Shown: positions 1 through 7,144 of the stretch, in pieces | Layout: every line of letters begins with the position of its first letter | Position numbering within the stretch: position 1 is the stretch's first letter | Source of the DNA: an uncultured Clostridia bacterium | GTDB lineage: Bacteria; Bacillota; Clostridia; Lachnospirales; Lachnospiraceae | DNA length: 9,231 nucleotides | Reading direction: 5' to 3' | Assembly: GCA_947304065.1 (NCBI GenBank) | Contig: CAMZAI010000107.1 | Coordinates: 1 to 9,231 of the forward strand | The notes under the pieces: model-generated | What the model saw: only the letters and a program-made list of their open reading frames with translations | Databases searched by the model: none | Told to the model about the DNA's origin: nothing | Program-made: the position numbers and the translations under genes

Positions 1-515
1 GCTTTACTTTCGTAGAGACCGAGTACGATCCTTACACCAACACTGTTAAGGAAGTTTCGAGAAAGTGCTACTCCAAGGACGCTAACAGCCCCCGCGCAAA
101 GGTTAACTGCTACGGCGCAAACGACGTTTGCGAAGGCGTTGCCATCATGTGGAAGGAGAACGTTGACGTTTCCATCACCGGTAACTCGACCAACCCCACC
201 AGATTCCAGCATCCCGTTGCAGGTACCTACAAGAAGGAGCGCCTCGAGGCAGGCAAGAAGTACTTCTCCGTAGCTTCGGGCGGCGGCACAGGACGTACCC
301 TTCATCCCGATAACATGGCAGCAGGTCCCGCTTCCTACGGTATGACCGATACTATGGGCCGTATGCATTCCGATGCACAGTTCGCAGGTTCTTCGTCAGT
401 TCCCGCTCACGTTGAGATGATGGGTCTGATCGGCGCCGGCAACAACCCCATGGTTGGTATGACCGTTTCCACCGCAGTTTCGATCGAAGAGGCTGCAAAG
501 GCAGGAAAGTTCTGA
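1..515 (+). CDS. GGGtGRT family protein (3' part only)
   Basis: The frame is open from the window edge (first full codon at position 3) to the TGA at 513-515, giving 170 visible residues; the start lies outside. The motif that names the family, GGGTGRT, is encoded at 279-299, followed by a highly conserved-looking stretch with LHPDNMAAGPASYG and MGLIGAGNNPMVGMT. The family is recognised in bacteria and archaea, common in anaerobic Clostridia, and to my knowledge has no established biochemical function. No signal peptide or membrane segment is visible in the part shown. Codon use is strongly biased: every lysine codon is AAG and every asparagine codon is AAC, unlike the neighbouring genes, which suggests high expression. 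A strong hairpin terminator follows at 566-641, so this is probably the last gene of its transcript. Family assignment is confident; role unknown. Confidence 0.85.
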   Translation, partial: FTFVETEYDPYTNTVKEVSRKCYSKDANSPRAKVNCYGANDVCEGVAIMWKENVDVSITGNSTNPTRFQHPVAGTYKKERLEAGKKYFSVASGGGTGRTLHPDNMAAGPASYGMTDTMGRMHSDAQFAGSSSVPAHVEMMGLIGAGNNPMVGMTVSTAVSIEEAAKAGKF

Positions 516-565
516 TAAAAAGAATATCCGGTTCATCAAGGACCGGGCTATAATGTGTATATAAC

Positions 566-641
566 AAGAGTGCCAATAAATAGGTGCCTGTCACCATAAG
601 GTTTTCTTTATGGTGACAGGCACTTTTTATCAGGCACTCTT
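566..641 (+). terminator. nested double-hairpin terminator after the GGGtGRT gene
   Basis: An inner perfect 16-bp stem (584-599 with 608-623, 8-nt loop) is followed directly by TTTTT at 624-628, as expected for an intrinsic terminator on the + strand. An outer 9-bp stem (566-574 with 633-641) encloses it and is followed by an AT-rich, T-rich stretch. It sits between convergent genes. On the - strand the T-run is poor, so it may stop the penicillin-binding protein transcript less well. The inner arm, GTGCCTGTCACC, is unusually long and GC-rich for a simple terminator and could be a dispersed repeat. Confidence 0.8.
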
Positions 642-656
642 TAATTTTTATCTGTT

Positions 657-3437
657 TTATTCTCCTTCACCGTTCTGAGGCTCGGCATCGCCGCCCTCTC
701 CCGGTTCTCCGCCCGGCTCACCGCCGTAAACGATATTGCCCTCTTCGTCAATATACGCTCCGTCAGGCAGATGTATCGTGCAGATATCGTCGGGATGATA
801 GATGTAAGGCGTATCCCATGTCTCACAGATCACGGGAGGATCGAGGAGCTCCATTGTGCCGCCTCTCGCCTTCGACGAATTGTACATGAAAATCTCGTCC
901 TTGACCAGCAGGACCTTGCTCTCCACCTCGTTCAAAGGACAGTTCTCGGTAGCGGTCTTGCCTGAAGCCTTACAGATGTTCACGCGTACGTGGCAGGTAC
1001 ACTTCTGCGTGGGGACGGTACCCTTCGCGAAGTACTCCGTCTTTACGCAGGAACCGCCTTCAGCCATGTCGCAGAGGCCCGTAACCGCCAGATTTCCGCA
1101 CTTTGTACAAATGGTCGCGGTAACGATCGAATCGGGTTTCTCCCAGTCGGCGTCGGGAAGCTGCTTCTTTACATGGATCTCTTCCATGACCTTACGCCAG
1201 ATCTCCTGCTGATAGGTCTTGTTGTACTGGTCGAAATTGTTGTCGAAACCGGTCCAAACGGCTGCAGTGTAATAAGGTGTGAAGCCTACGAACCAGAGGT
1301 CGTTGTTCTTTGACGCAGTACCGGTCTTTCCGGCTACATGCATCTCGTATTCCTTAAAACCGAGCCTCGATCCGGTACCCTTTGTGATGGTATCGTGCAT
1401 GGCGTCCGTGAGCAGCCATGCTGTCGAGGTCTTCATAACCTGAGTGGATTCGGTCTCGTTCGTGAGCAGCACATTGCCGTCATGATCGAGGATCTTTGTG
1501 TAATACATGGGCTTGTTGTAAACGCCGCCGTTCGCGATCGATGCGTACGCCGCGCACAGCTCTACGTTCGTAACGCCCTTTGTCAGACCGCCGAGGGCGA
1601 TCGCTAAGTTTACATCGGAATAAACCGATCCGTCGTCGCCGACCTCGTACTTTACGAGTGTCGAGAAACCGAGCTTCTCAAGGTATTCAAAACCGAGCGA
1701 AGCGCCGATCTGCTCGAGCGTCTTAACAGCTACGATATTCAGTGAATTATATATACCGGTACGGATCGACTGGAGGCCTCTGAAGCCCGTCGAATACCAG
1801 TTGATGACTTCCTTTGTGGTACCCGGATAGAAGTACTGGGTATCGTCCTGTACCGATGCAAGCGTCAGTCCGCCGCTGTCGAGAGCGGGCAGGAAGGAAG
1901 CGAGCACCTTGAAGGTCGATCCTACGGAACGCGTCGTGTTCGAAGCGCGGTTGAGCGTAAGGCTTCCCGACTTTGCTCCGCGGCCGCCGACGATGGCTAC
2001 CACATGTCCGGTCTTTTGATCTATGATCGAGAACGATGACTGGGGCTGGGGCGTGAGATACTTGCTCTCAACGTATTTGTCGCCCGCATCCTCATCGACC
2101 ATTGCCTCGCGGAACTCATCTATCTTCGCGTAAACGTCGTCGGGCGAGAGCGTAAGCTCCGAAATGCCCTTCTTTGTACCGTCCTCGTGATAATAGAGGC
2201 CGTTCGAATCCACGAAATCCTTGAAGTAATCGATGAAATGATAACGCTGGTAATGAGTGACCGTACCGTCGGCCTTATAGACCGAAAGCGCATAAGTCAG
2301 CTCGTAGCAGGAACCCGCCGAAGAGCTGAAGCCAAAGGTCGGGAAATTCGCCTCATCGGTATAATAGCGGTCCGCGATCTCCTGGATCTCACGGTCCTGA
2401 GTCGTATATATCGTCAGGCCGCCGTAGTAGAGCTGCTGCTGAGCCTGCTCATATGTATAACCGAGCTTTTCCTGAAGGTCCGCACAGATCTGCTCCACGA
2501 GCTCATCCGTAAAATACGAGAATGTGGTGGCAGTTGTGGCCTTCTTTTCCATGTTGTAGGCCGCGATCCTTGTATAAACGTCATCCGCGAGAGCCTCGTC
2601 GTACTGCTCTTTTGTGCACCAGCCCATCTCGAGCATATTGTCGAGACATGACTGACGGCGTTCCGCGTTCTTATCGGGATGCGTGATCGGGTTTCTGTTC
2701 GTGGGCGACAGAACTATGGGAGCGAGGACCGAAGCCTCCGAAAGCGTAAGCTCGGACATATCCTTGCCGAAATAGCTCTCTGCCGCTTTGGCGACGCCGT
2801 AAGCACCGTTGCCGAGGTTGACGAAGTTCAGGTAGAACTCAAGTATCTCGTCCTTTGTGAGCAGCGATTCAAGCTGTACGGCGAGGAACTGCTCCTGAAC
2901 CTTACGCGTGATCTTGTCGAGCTTGTTCTTCTCTCCGCCGCCCGAGAATACCTGGTTCTTCAGCAGCTGCTGGGTAATGGTGCTCGCACCGAAACCGAGG
3001 CCGCCTTCCTCAACTACCGAAACCGCGGCTCTTAAGATACCTCTGGCGTCGATACCGCTGTGCTCGTAGAAACGCTCGTCCTCAAGCGCAACGAAACAAT
3101 GCTGGATAAGTACGGGGATCTCATCGATGGTAGCCCATCTGCGGTTCGCCTCAATACCCGCGAAAACCTGCGAGACAGTGCCGTCCGTATAATATGCGGT
3201 CGAACTGTAACCGGTATCGGCGAGCACGTTCAGATGAACCTCGGGAGTGGCGTCGATTATGCCCTTAAAAGCACCGAAACCGGCCATAACGCCCGAAACA
3301 CCGATCAGAACAATAACTATGATAAATATCCTGAAGATCATGATCCAGAGCTTGCTGGCCAGTCTCTTCGGAACAGACTTGATAGCGTGCTGTTTCTCCA
3401 CGACACCGCGTCTGCTGTAATCATTATCGGAATTCAT
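657..3437 (-). CDS. class A penicillin-binding protein (PBP1A type, bifunctional)
   Basis: This membrane-anchored enzyme polymerises and cross-links peptidoglycan outside the cell membrane. Numbering is from the ATG at 3437 (926 residues). A short basic cytoplasmic N-terminus precedes one membrane segment at about 31-58. The glycosyltransferase family 51 domain follows, with the catalytic motif EDERFYEH (Glu119) and STITQQLLKN at about 152-161. After a linker of about 120 residues comes the transpeptidase domain, with the SxxK motif STFK (Ser507 nucleophile), SLN (565-567) and KTGT (704-707). The tail carries eight cysteines at 777-833 and ends in a Gly/Glu/Pro-rich stretch. I chose ATG 3437 because GGAGG lies at 3450-3454, 12 nt upstream, and because a TTG at 3467 that would add ten residues overlaps the -10 box. 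It is probably transcribed alone. It resembles genes named ponA or pbp1A in Firmicutes, but the exact orthologue cannot be fixed. Confidence 0.95.
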   Translation of the reverse strand: MNSDNDYSRRGVVEKQHAIKSVPKRLASKLWIMIFRIFIIVIVLIGVSGVMAGFGAFKGIIDATPEVHLNVLADTGYSSTAYYTDGTVSQVFAGIEANRRWATIDEIPVLIQHCFVALEDERFYEHSGIDARGILRAAVSVVEEGGLGFGASTITQQLLKNQVFSGGGEKNKLDKITRKVQEQFLAVQLESLLTKDEILEFYLNFVNLGNGAYGVAKAAESYFGKDMSELTLSEASVLAPIVLSPTNRNPITHPDKNAERRQSCLDNMLEMGWCTKEQYDEALADDVYTRIAAYNMEKKATTATTFSYFTDELVEQICADLQEKLGYTYEQAQQQLYYGGLTIYTTQDREIQEIADRYYTDEANFPTFGFSSSAGSCYELTYALSVYKADGTVTHYQRYHFIDYFKDFVDSNGLYYHEDGTKKGISELTLSPDDVYAKIDEFREAMVDEDAGDKYVESKYLTPQPQSSFSIIDQKTGHVVAIVGGRGAKSGSLTLNRASNTTRSVGSTFKVLASFLPALDSGGLTLASVQDDTQYFYPGTTKEVINWYSTGFRGLQSIRTGIYNSLNIVAVKTLEQIGASLGFEYLEKLGFSTLVKYEVGDDGSVYSDVNLAIALGGLTKGVTNVELCAAYASIANGGVYNKPMYYTKILDHDGNVLLTNETESTQVMKTSTAWLLTDAMHDTITKGTGSRLGFKEYEMHVAGKTGTASKNNDLWFVGFTPYYTAAVWTGFDNNFDQYNKTYQQEIWRKVMEEIHVKKQLPDADWEKPDSIVTATICTKCGNLAVTGLCDMAEGGSCVKTEYFAKGTVPTQKCTCHVRVNICKASGKTATENCPLNEVESKVLLVKDEIFMYNSSKARGGTMELLDPPVICETWDTPYIYHPDDICTIHLPDGAYIDEEGNIVYGGEPGGEPGEGGDAEPQNGEGE

Positions 3438-3466
3438 ATCTGCAATAAACCTCCATTGACCGTTCA

Positions 3467-3495
3467 ATTATACCATTATGCCCCTCCGAATACAA
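3467..3495 (-). promoter_or_regulatory. sigma-A promoter of the penicillin-binding protein gene
   Basis: Read on the - strand, the -35 element is TTGTAT (3490-3495), the spacer is exactly 17 bp, and the -10 element is a perfect TATAAT (3467-3472). Transcription would start near 3460, giving a leader of about 23 nt that contains the GGAGG at 3450-3454. The assignment rests on consensus match and position only. Confidence 0.8.
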
Positions 3496-3540
3496 ATTAA
3501 ATATGTTTTACGGAAATGTTAAGGCACGCAGAACCGCCGA

Positions 3541-3569
3541 TTGACGGGCAAAGCGGCAGATAATATAAT
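3541..3569 (+). promoter_or_regulatory. sigma-A promoter of the yigZ-like gene
   Basis: TTGACG (3541-3546), a 17-bp spacer and a perfect TATAAT (3564-3569) form a near-consensus promoter. The predicted start site is near 3576, just ahead of GGAG at 3581-3584. It runs divergently from the penicillin-binding protein promoter, with about 45 bp between the two -35 boxes. Confidence 0.8.
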
Positions 3570-3591
3570 TATTGCGGAACGGAGATTTATC

Positions 3592-4215
3592 ATGACAGAA
3601 TACAAGACTATCAGGCAGGAAGCGACGGGCGAGATCACCGAGAAAAAATCGCGGTTCATCGCGACCATCCGCCCCGCAGAGACCGAGGAAGAGGCTCTCG
3701 CCTTTATCGCGGAAATGAAAAAGAAATATTGGGACGCCAGGCATAACTGCTCCGCTTACATCATCGGCGCCGACAAACCGACAGAGCGCTGCAGCGACGA
3801 CGGCGAGCCTTCGCGTACCGCGGGCATGCCGATGCTCGAGGTGTTAAAGGGCGCGGGGCTGAAGAATGTCTGCGCCGTGGTCACGAGGTATTTCGGAGGC
3901 GTGCTCTTAGGCACCGGCGGACTCGTCAGAGCCTATCAGGCCGCGACCTCAGAAGGCATTAAAAACAGCGTGATCCTTTCGTGTAAATATTTAAACAGGA
4001 TTAAACTTACGCTGGACTATACTGCATACGGAAAAGTGCAGTATTACACGGTTTCTGAGCATTTGACCGCTGAAGAACCCGAGTTTTCAGACAGTGTTTC
4101 GGTCACTTTTTTACTTGACGACGAGCAGCGCGGCAAGCTGATCTCATTTGCCACCGAAGCCACTTCCGGGACCGTCGGGATCGAGGACCTCGGCAAGAGC
4201 TGGGTAACTGTATAA
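3592..4215 (+). CDS. yigZ: YigZ/IMPACT (UPF0029) family protein
   Basis: The product is 207 residues, the usual size for bacterial YigZ/YvyE proteins. The N-terminal UPF0029 domain carries the family signatures DARHNCSAYIIG (48-59), SDDGEPSRTAGMP (68-80) and VVTRYFGGVLLGTGG (96-110). A smaller C-terminal domain of the DUF1949 type runs from about 135 to 207. The eukaryotic relative IMPACT/YIH1 regulates the translation kinase Gcn2. The bacterial role is unsettled, with nucleic acid or ribosome-related functions proposed. No signal peptide is present, so it is probably cytoplasmic. The ATG at 3592 is preceded by GGAG at 3581-3584 with a 7-nt gap. A TTG at 3541 that would extend the frame is part of the -35 box and is rejected. 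No terminator separates it from the next gene, which nevertheless has its own promoter. Confidence 0.95.
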   Translation: MTEYKTIRQEATGEITEKKSRFIATIRPAETEEEALAFIAEMKKKYWDARHNCSAYIIGADKPTERCSDDGEPSRTAGMPMLEVLKGAGLKNVCAVVTRYFGGVLLGTGGLVRAYQAATSEGIKNSVILSCKYLNRIKLTLDYTAYGKVQYYTVSEHLTAEEPEFSDSVSVTFLLDDEQRGKLISFATEATSGTVGIEDLGKSWVTV

Positions 4216-4224
4216 GCCTCTCTT

Positions 4225-4253
4225 TTGACATCGGAATACAAACATGATATCAT
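4225..4253 (+). promoter_or_regulatory. sigma-A promoter of the SEC-C protein gene
   Basis: A perfect TTGACA (4225-4230), a 17-bp spacer and TATCAT (4248-4253) begin only 10 bp after the stop codon of the yigZ-like gene. The expected start site is near 4260, leaving a leader of about 55 nt before the ATG at 4316. I saw no convincing hairpin in the leader. Confidence 0.75.
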
Positions 4254-4315
4254 GACGCATAGGACCGCACAGAGTATGGTCACGTGAATACAGAACGAAA
4301 CGGAGAATCACAGAT

Positions 4316-4816
4316 ATGAGTTTACTTTCAGACTGGCGCAGCTACGCCTACGAACAGGAAAAGTCACCCAAGGAGAACCAGACTTTCTGGGCAAATTATT
4401 TCGCGATCGAGCAGGGCATCTACGAGAAGCTCCTCGCCGATCCCAAAACGGTCGTTAAGGGCAGCGTTAAGGAACTCGCCGAAAAATACGGCTGCAAGCT
4501 TCCGATCATGGTAGGCTTCCTCGACGGCATCAACGATTCCTTAAAGACTCCCAATCCCATCGAAGAGATGACCGAGGATACCGAAGTATCTCTGGACTTC
4601 GATAAAGAAAAGCTCTACTACAACATGGTAGGCGCGAAAGCCGACTGGCTCTACAACCTGCCCGCATGGAACGATCTGCTCACCGAAGATCGCCGCAAAG
4701 AGCTGTACAAAGAGCAGAAGAATTCAGGCACCGTACACGTTGAGAAAAAGCCCGGCCGCAACGATCCCTGCCCTTGCGGAAGCGGCAAGAAATACAAGTT
4801 CTGCTGCGGAAGATAA
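4316..4816 (+). CDS. SEC-C motif protein
   Basis: This 166-residue protein has a C-terminal SEC-C zinc-binding motif (about 146-166): GRNDPCPCGSGKKYKFCC, with Cys152, Cys154, Cys163 and Cys164 in the C-x-C-x8-C-C pattern that binds one zinc ion. The same motif ends SecA, where it contacts SecB and the ribosome, and it also occurs on many small proteins of unknown role. The N-terminal 140 residues look soluble and mainly helical, with Trp and acidic residues; I recognise no catalytic motif there. There is no signal peptide. GGAG at 4302-4305 lies 10 nt before the ATG. A role in protein quality control or ribosome contact is conceivable by analogy with other SEC-C proteins, but that is inference. 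Confidence 0.9.
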   Translation: MSLLSDWRSYAYEQEKSPKENQTFWANYFAIEQGIYEKLLADPKTVVKGSVKELAEKYGCKLPIMVGFLDGINDSLKTPNPIEEMTEDTEVSLDFDKEKLYYNMVGAKADWLYNLPAWNDLLTEDRRKELYKEQKNSGTVHVEKKPGRNDPCPCGSGKKYKFCCGR

Positions 4817-4862
4817 AGTTTAAAAATATAATTCTGAATTAATTATTACACACAGGCATAAA

Positions 4863-4893
4863 AAAAGTGCGATGATCATATCACCGCACTTTT
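4863..4893. terminator. bidirectional terminator between convergent genes
   Basis: A 9-bp stem (4863-4871 with 4885-4893), one A/C mismatch, then four more base pairs (4873-4876 with 4880-4883), closes on a 3-nt loop. The arms carry A-runs on the left and T-runs on the right, so both strands read GC stem followed by U-run. It lies between the SEC-C gene (+) and the hypothetical gene (-) and can serve both. Confidence 0.8.
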
Positions 4894-4902
4894 ATTTATA
4901 CA

Positions 4903-5394
4903 TTATCGATTGACAACCTTTGCATTCTCCGAAGAATCGGTCGCTGCCGCTGTCTCCGCCTCGAATGCGCTGTCTATAAGCATCATCATCTCAAGTACGC
5001 TTCGGAAATTCTCTTCCCTGTTTTTCTCCAGCCAGCACAGAGTTCCCTGCCAGGAAGCATTCTGTCTGAACATAACCCTTACACCGAACGTAGCCTTCTT
5101 CCCTCTCGCGTTTGACATTACGGGGCATAGCTTTGTAGGATCTGAAATATCTTTATTCTCCTCTGCCGTCTTCTTTTCAGTAACTGCTGCGCGCTTTCCG
5201 AATCCGCGGCATCTCATAGTAGCCTGCGGATACTCACCCTCGTCGAATATCTTATCGATTGTTTTTACAAGAGTGATAACGCTGTTAAAGGTTTCCGGTT
5301 CACTGTGTAAAGAGCTGAAAATTCTGCCTTTCATTTCACCGGCATTGTATTCATCAATACAAATACCGATGGAACTGAGATCATATATACTCAT
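4903..5394 (-). CDS. conserved hypothetical protein, 163 residues
   Basis: I do not recognise a named family. From the ATG at 5394 the protein has 163 residues in two parts joined by a charged linker (about 66-98). The N-terminal part contains MKGRIFSSLH (21-30) and a helix ending in DEGEYPQATM (51-60). The C-terminal part alternates as in beta strands, ATFGVRVMFRQNASWQGT (101-118), then a helix FRSVLEMMMLIDSAFE (130-145). The tail is Ala/Ser-rich and probably disordered. I have an impression of similar WQGT and FRSxLE motifs in other clostridial hypothetical proteins, but cannot verify it. The start was chosen because AAGGAG at 5403-5408 lies 8 nt upstream. An upstream ATG at 5412 would precede this Shine-Dalgarno sequence. 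The gene follows putP on the same strand after 103 bp with no clear terminator or strong promoter between, so read-through from putP is possible. Confidence 0.7.
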   Translation of the reverse strand: MSIYDLSSIGICIDEYNAGEMKGRIFSSLHSEPETFNSVITLVKTIDKIFDEGEYPQATMRCRGFGKRAAVTEKKTAEENKDISDPTKLCPVMSNARGKKATFGVRVMFRQNASWQGTLCWLEKNREENFRSVLEMMMLIDSAFEAETAAATDSSENAKVVNR

Positions 5395-5497
5395 CAGCAT
5401 CGCTCCTTTCATCCATATCTGGAACTATTATCCCCCAAAAGAGTTACTTTTCGGATACATTTTCAGAGCTTTTGTAAACTTTTTTTATTTTTTCGGT

Positions 5498-6997
5498 TTA
5501 CTTCTCAACAGGCTGTTTTGCTCTGTCAAACATTTCGATAATGTCGGAAGACGGCTCTTTATCAAGCTTTGAAACAACTACCGCCGCGATAAGGCTGCAG
5601 ATGAAGCCCGGAATGATCTCATAAAGATTTGTTGATGACGAAAGAAATACATACCATACCGCATCAACCACAAAACCCGTTACGATACCCACGACAGCGC
5701 CCTTATACGTGAGTCTCTTCCAGTGGAGAGAGAGCAGGATCGTGGGACCGAAGGCCGCGCCGAACGCTGCCCATGCGCATTCAACAAGAGCCATGATGCC
5801 CGCGCAGTTGGGGCTCATTGCGATAAGTAAGGCGATCAAGGAGATGATCATAACCACGATACGTCCGGCCCAGAGCATTTCCTTATTGGAAGCATTCTTT
5901 CTGAATACGGGCTTATATACATCCGACGCAAAAGCCGAGGACGATGCGAGCAGCTGTGAATCCGCGGTACTCATCGAAGCCGCGAGAATGGCCGAGAGCA
6001 GCACGCCCGCGATGAATACGGGGAATATCTTGCGTACGAGCACGATAAATACCAGGCTCCTGTCGGCAACATCAAGATAGGTTCCGAGATATTCATGGGC
6101 CACAAGCGCAACAACGGAAGCCATGACCAGAATGATCGCGGTCCAGCAGGTACCGATGACTCTGGACTTCTTCATCTCCTTCTCCGAACGGATCGACATG
6201 AATCTTACGAGGATGTGGGGCATTCCCATGTATCCGAGTCCCCAGCCGAGTCCGCTCAGGATGTCCGAAATACTCTTCCAGTCAACCTTGCCGCTGGAAA
6301 GTACATTATAATAGTTCTCATCCGTTACAACCTGCGCAAGAGGCGTAAAATCGGCCTGTCCCATGATGATCACAACAACGATCGGAACGGTCATCAGCGC
6401 AAGCAGCATCAGCATACCCTGGATGAAGTCTGTCCAACATACCGCGTTGAAACCTCCGAAGAACGTATATACCAATATAATAACGGTAGCTCCGATCATG
6501 GCTGTCCTGGTATCCATTCCGAATACGGTATTGAACAGATTGCCGCAGGCCACGATGCTGGACGCAGCGTAGATACAGTATGCCACGATAAAGATTATCG
6601 CGCTTATTATCTGAAGAGTCTTGCTCTGGGACTTGAAACGGCGGGTAAGGTACTGCGGAATGGTTATCGAGTCATCCGCAAGGATAGAGAATCTTCGAAG
6701 CCCCGGTGCAACGAATATCCATGCACAGAGAGTTCCGATGAACAGTCCGACCGAGATCCAGACCTGACCCATGCCGTACGCATAGATCGATCCGGGCAGT
6801 CCCATGAGCACCCAAGCGCTCATATCGGACGCTCCTGCCGAGAGAGCGGCTACCCATCCGTTCATCTGTCTGCCGCCGAGAAAGTACATCTTATCTCCTC
6901 CGTCGCCGGTACGGCCTTTAAAGTAAAAATAAACTCCGATCGCGATAACAATCAGCAGATACAGCACAAAAGCCAGCATTTCCGCGTTGTTTATCAT
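5498..6997 (-). CDS. putP: sodium/proline symporter (SSS family)
   Basis: The 499-residue membrane protein matches PutP in length (the E. coli protein has 502) and across its whole length by eye. Proteins of this type have 13 membrane helices and import proline with sodium. The first sodium/substrate region reads LSAGASDMSAW (52-62), in which Asp58 and Ser60 line up with the E. coli residues Asp55 and Ser57. The ninth-helix site reads SAILAASMSTADSQLL (335-350), with Ser343 and Thr344 in the positions of the sodium ligands Ser340 and Thr341. GWGLGYMGMPHILVRFM (251-267) and AWAAFGAAFGP (408-418) are typical PutP signatures. Start: GGAGG at 7003-7007 sits 5 nt before the ATG. The gene is transcribed away from the adjacent LysR-type regulator and is likely its target. 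Proline as substrate is inferred from similarity; other SSS members carry different solutes. Confidence 0.93.
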   Translation of the reverse strand: MINNAEMLAFVLYLLIVIAIGVYFYFKGRTGDGGDKMYFLGGRQMNGWVAALSAGASDMSAWVLMGLPGSIYAYGMGQVWISVGLFIGTLCAWIFVAPGLRRFSILADDSITIPQYLTRRFKSQSKTLQIISAIIFIVAYCIYAASSIVACGNLFNTVFGMDTRTAMIGATVIILVYTFFGGFNAVCWTDFIQGMLMLLALMTVPIVVVIIMGQADFTPLAQVVTDENYYNVLSSGKVDWKSISDILSGLGWGLGYMGMPHILVRFMSIRSEKEMKKSRVIGTCWTAIILVMASVVALVAHEYLGTYLDVADRSLVFIVLVRKIFPVFIAGVLLSAILAASMSTADSQLLASSSAFASDVYKPVFRKNASNKEMLWAGRIVVMIISLIALLIAMSPNCAGIMALVECAWAAFGAAFGPTILLSLHWKRLTYKGAVVGIVTGFVVDAVWYVFLSSSTNLYEIIPGFICSLIAAVVVSKLDKEPSSDIIEMFDRAKQPVEK

Positions 6998-7017
6998 ATT
7001 TGCCTCCCTCTTGCAAA

Positions 7018-7032
7018 ATAAGTTTTTCTTAT
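7018..7032. promoter_or_regulatory. putative LysR-type operator, box A (putP side)
   Basis: ATAAG-TTTTT-CTTAT is a 5-bp perfect dyad with a 5-nt centre. It fits the T-N11-A signature of LysR-type operators and also the ATAA-N7-TTAT pattern described for the Bacillus regulator CcpC. It is the exact reverse complement of the box at 7130-7144. It lies between the putP promoter and its ribosome binding site. Confidence 0.65.
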
Positions 7033-7061
7033 GCTTGCATTATTTTTTCTAATTCTTCTTG

Positions 7062-7090
7062 AGTATATGAGCTTATTTTTCAAAAATCAA
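7062..7090 (-). promoter_or_regulatory. probable sigma-A promoter of putP
   Basis: On the - strand, TTGATT (7085-7090), a 17-bp spacer and TATACT (7062-7067) give a good promoter with a predicted start near 7055. The leader would be about 58 nt and would contain the dyad at 7018-7032, so a protein bound there would lie in the path of transcription. A CTTAT half-site (7072-7076, + strand sense) lies within the spacer. Confidence 0.65.
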
Positions 7091-7097
7091 GTCCTTA

Positions 7098-7127
7098 TTG
7101 CAAAAAAATAAAATAATGTTATTATAT
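7098..7127 (+). promoter_or_regulatory. tentative promoter of the LysR-type regulator gene
   Basis: TTGCAA (7098-7103) is followed after 18 bp by TTATAT (7122-7127) in very AT-rich DNA. Several alternative -10 registers exist (for example TATAAA at 7125-7130), so the exact element is uncertain. Any of these would place the transcription start inside or next to box B, consistent with autoregulation. Confidence 0.35.
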
Positions 7128-7129
7128 AA

Positions 7130-7144
7130 ATAAGAAAAACTTAT
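7130..7144. promoter_or_regulatory. putative LysR-type operator, box B (regulator side)
   Basis: ATAAG-AAAAA-CTTAT is the same dyad as box A in reverse complement. It ends six bases before the GGAGG of the LysR gene, so binding there could repress the regulator's own gene. Seen from putP it lies about 75-90 bp upstream of the predicted start, near where LysR-type activators often bind. Extra CTTAT half-sites occur at 7072-7076 and 7094-7098. Confidence 0.65.

Noticed and set aside
5413..5497. Possible promoter for the hypothetical gene (GATAAT at 5427-5432 on the - strand)
   Set aside because: No acceptable -35 element lies 16-18 bp upstream, so I could not support it as a feature.
5474..5501. 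Inverted repeat GTAAAC/GTTTAC overlapping the putP stop codon, possible terminator
   Set aside because: The stem has only 6 bp around a 16-nt loop, and on the - strand no U-run follows it. It is probably chance in AT-rich DNA.
6095..7021. Open frame of 308 codons on the + strand opposite putP
   Set aside because: It lies within putP on the other strand, has a low-complexity, highly charged His/Arg/Ser composition, and has no recognisable domain. The PutP match on the - strand is unambiguous.
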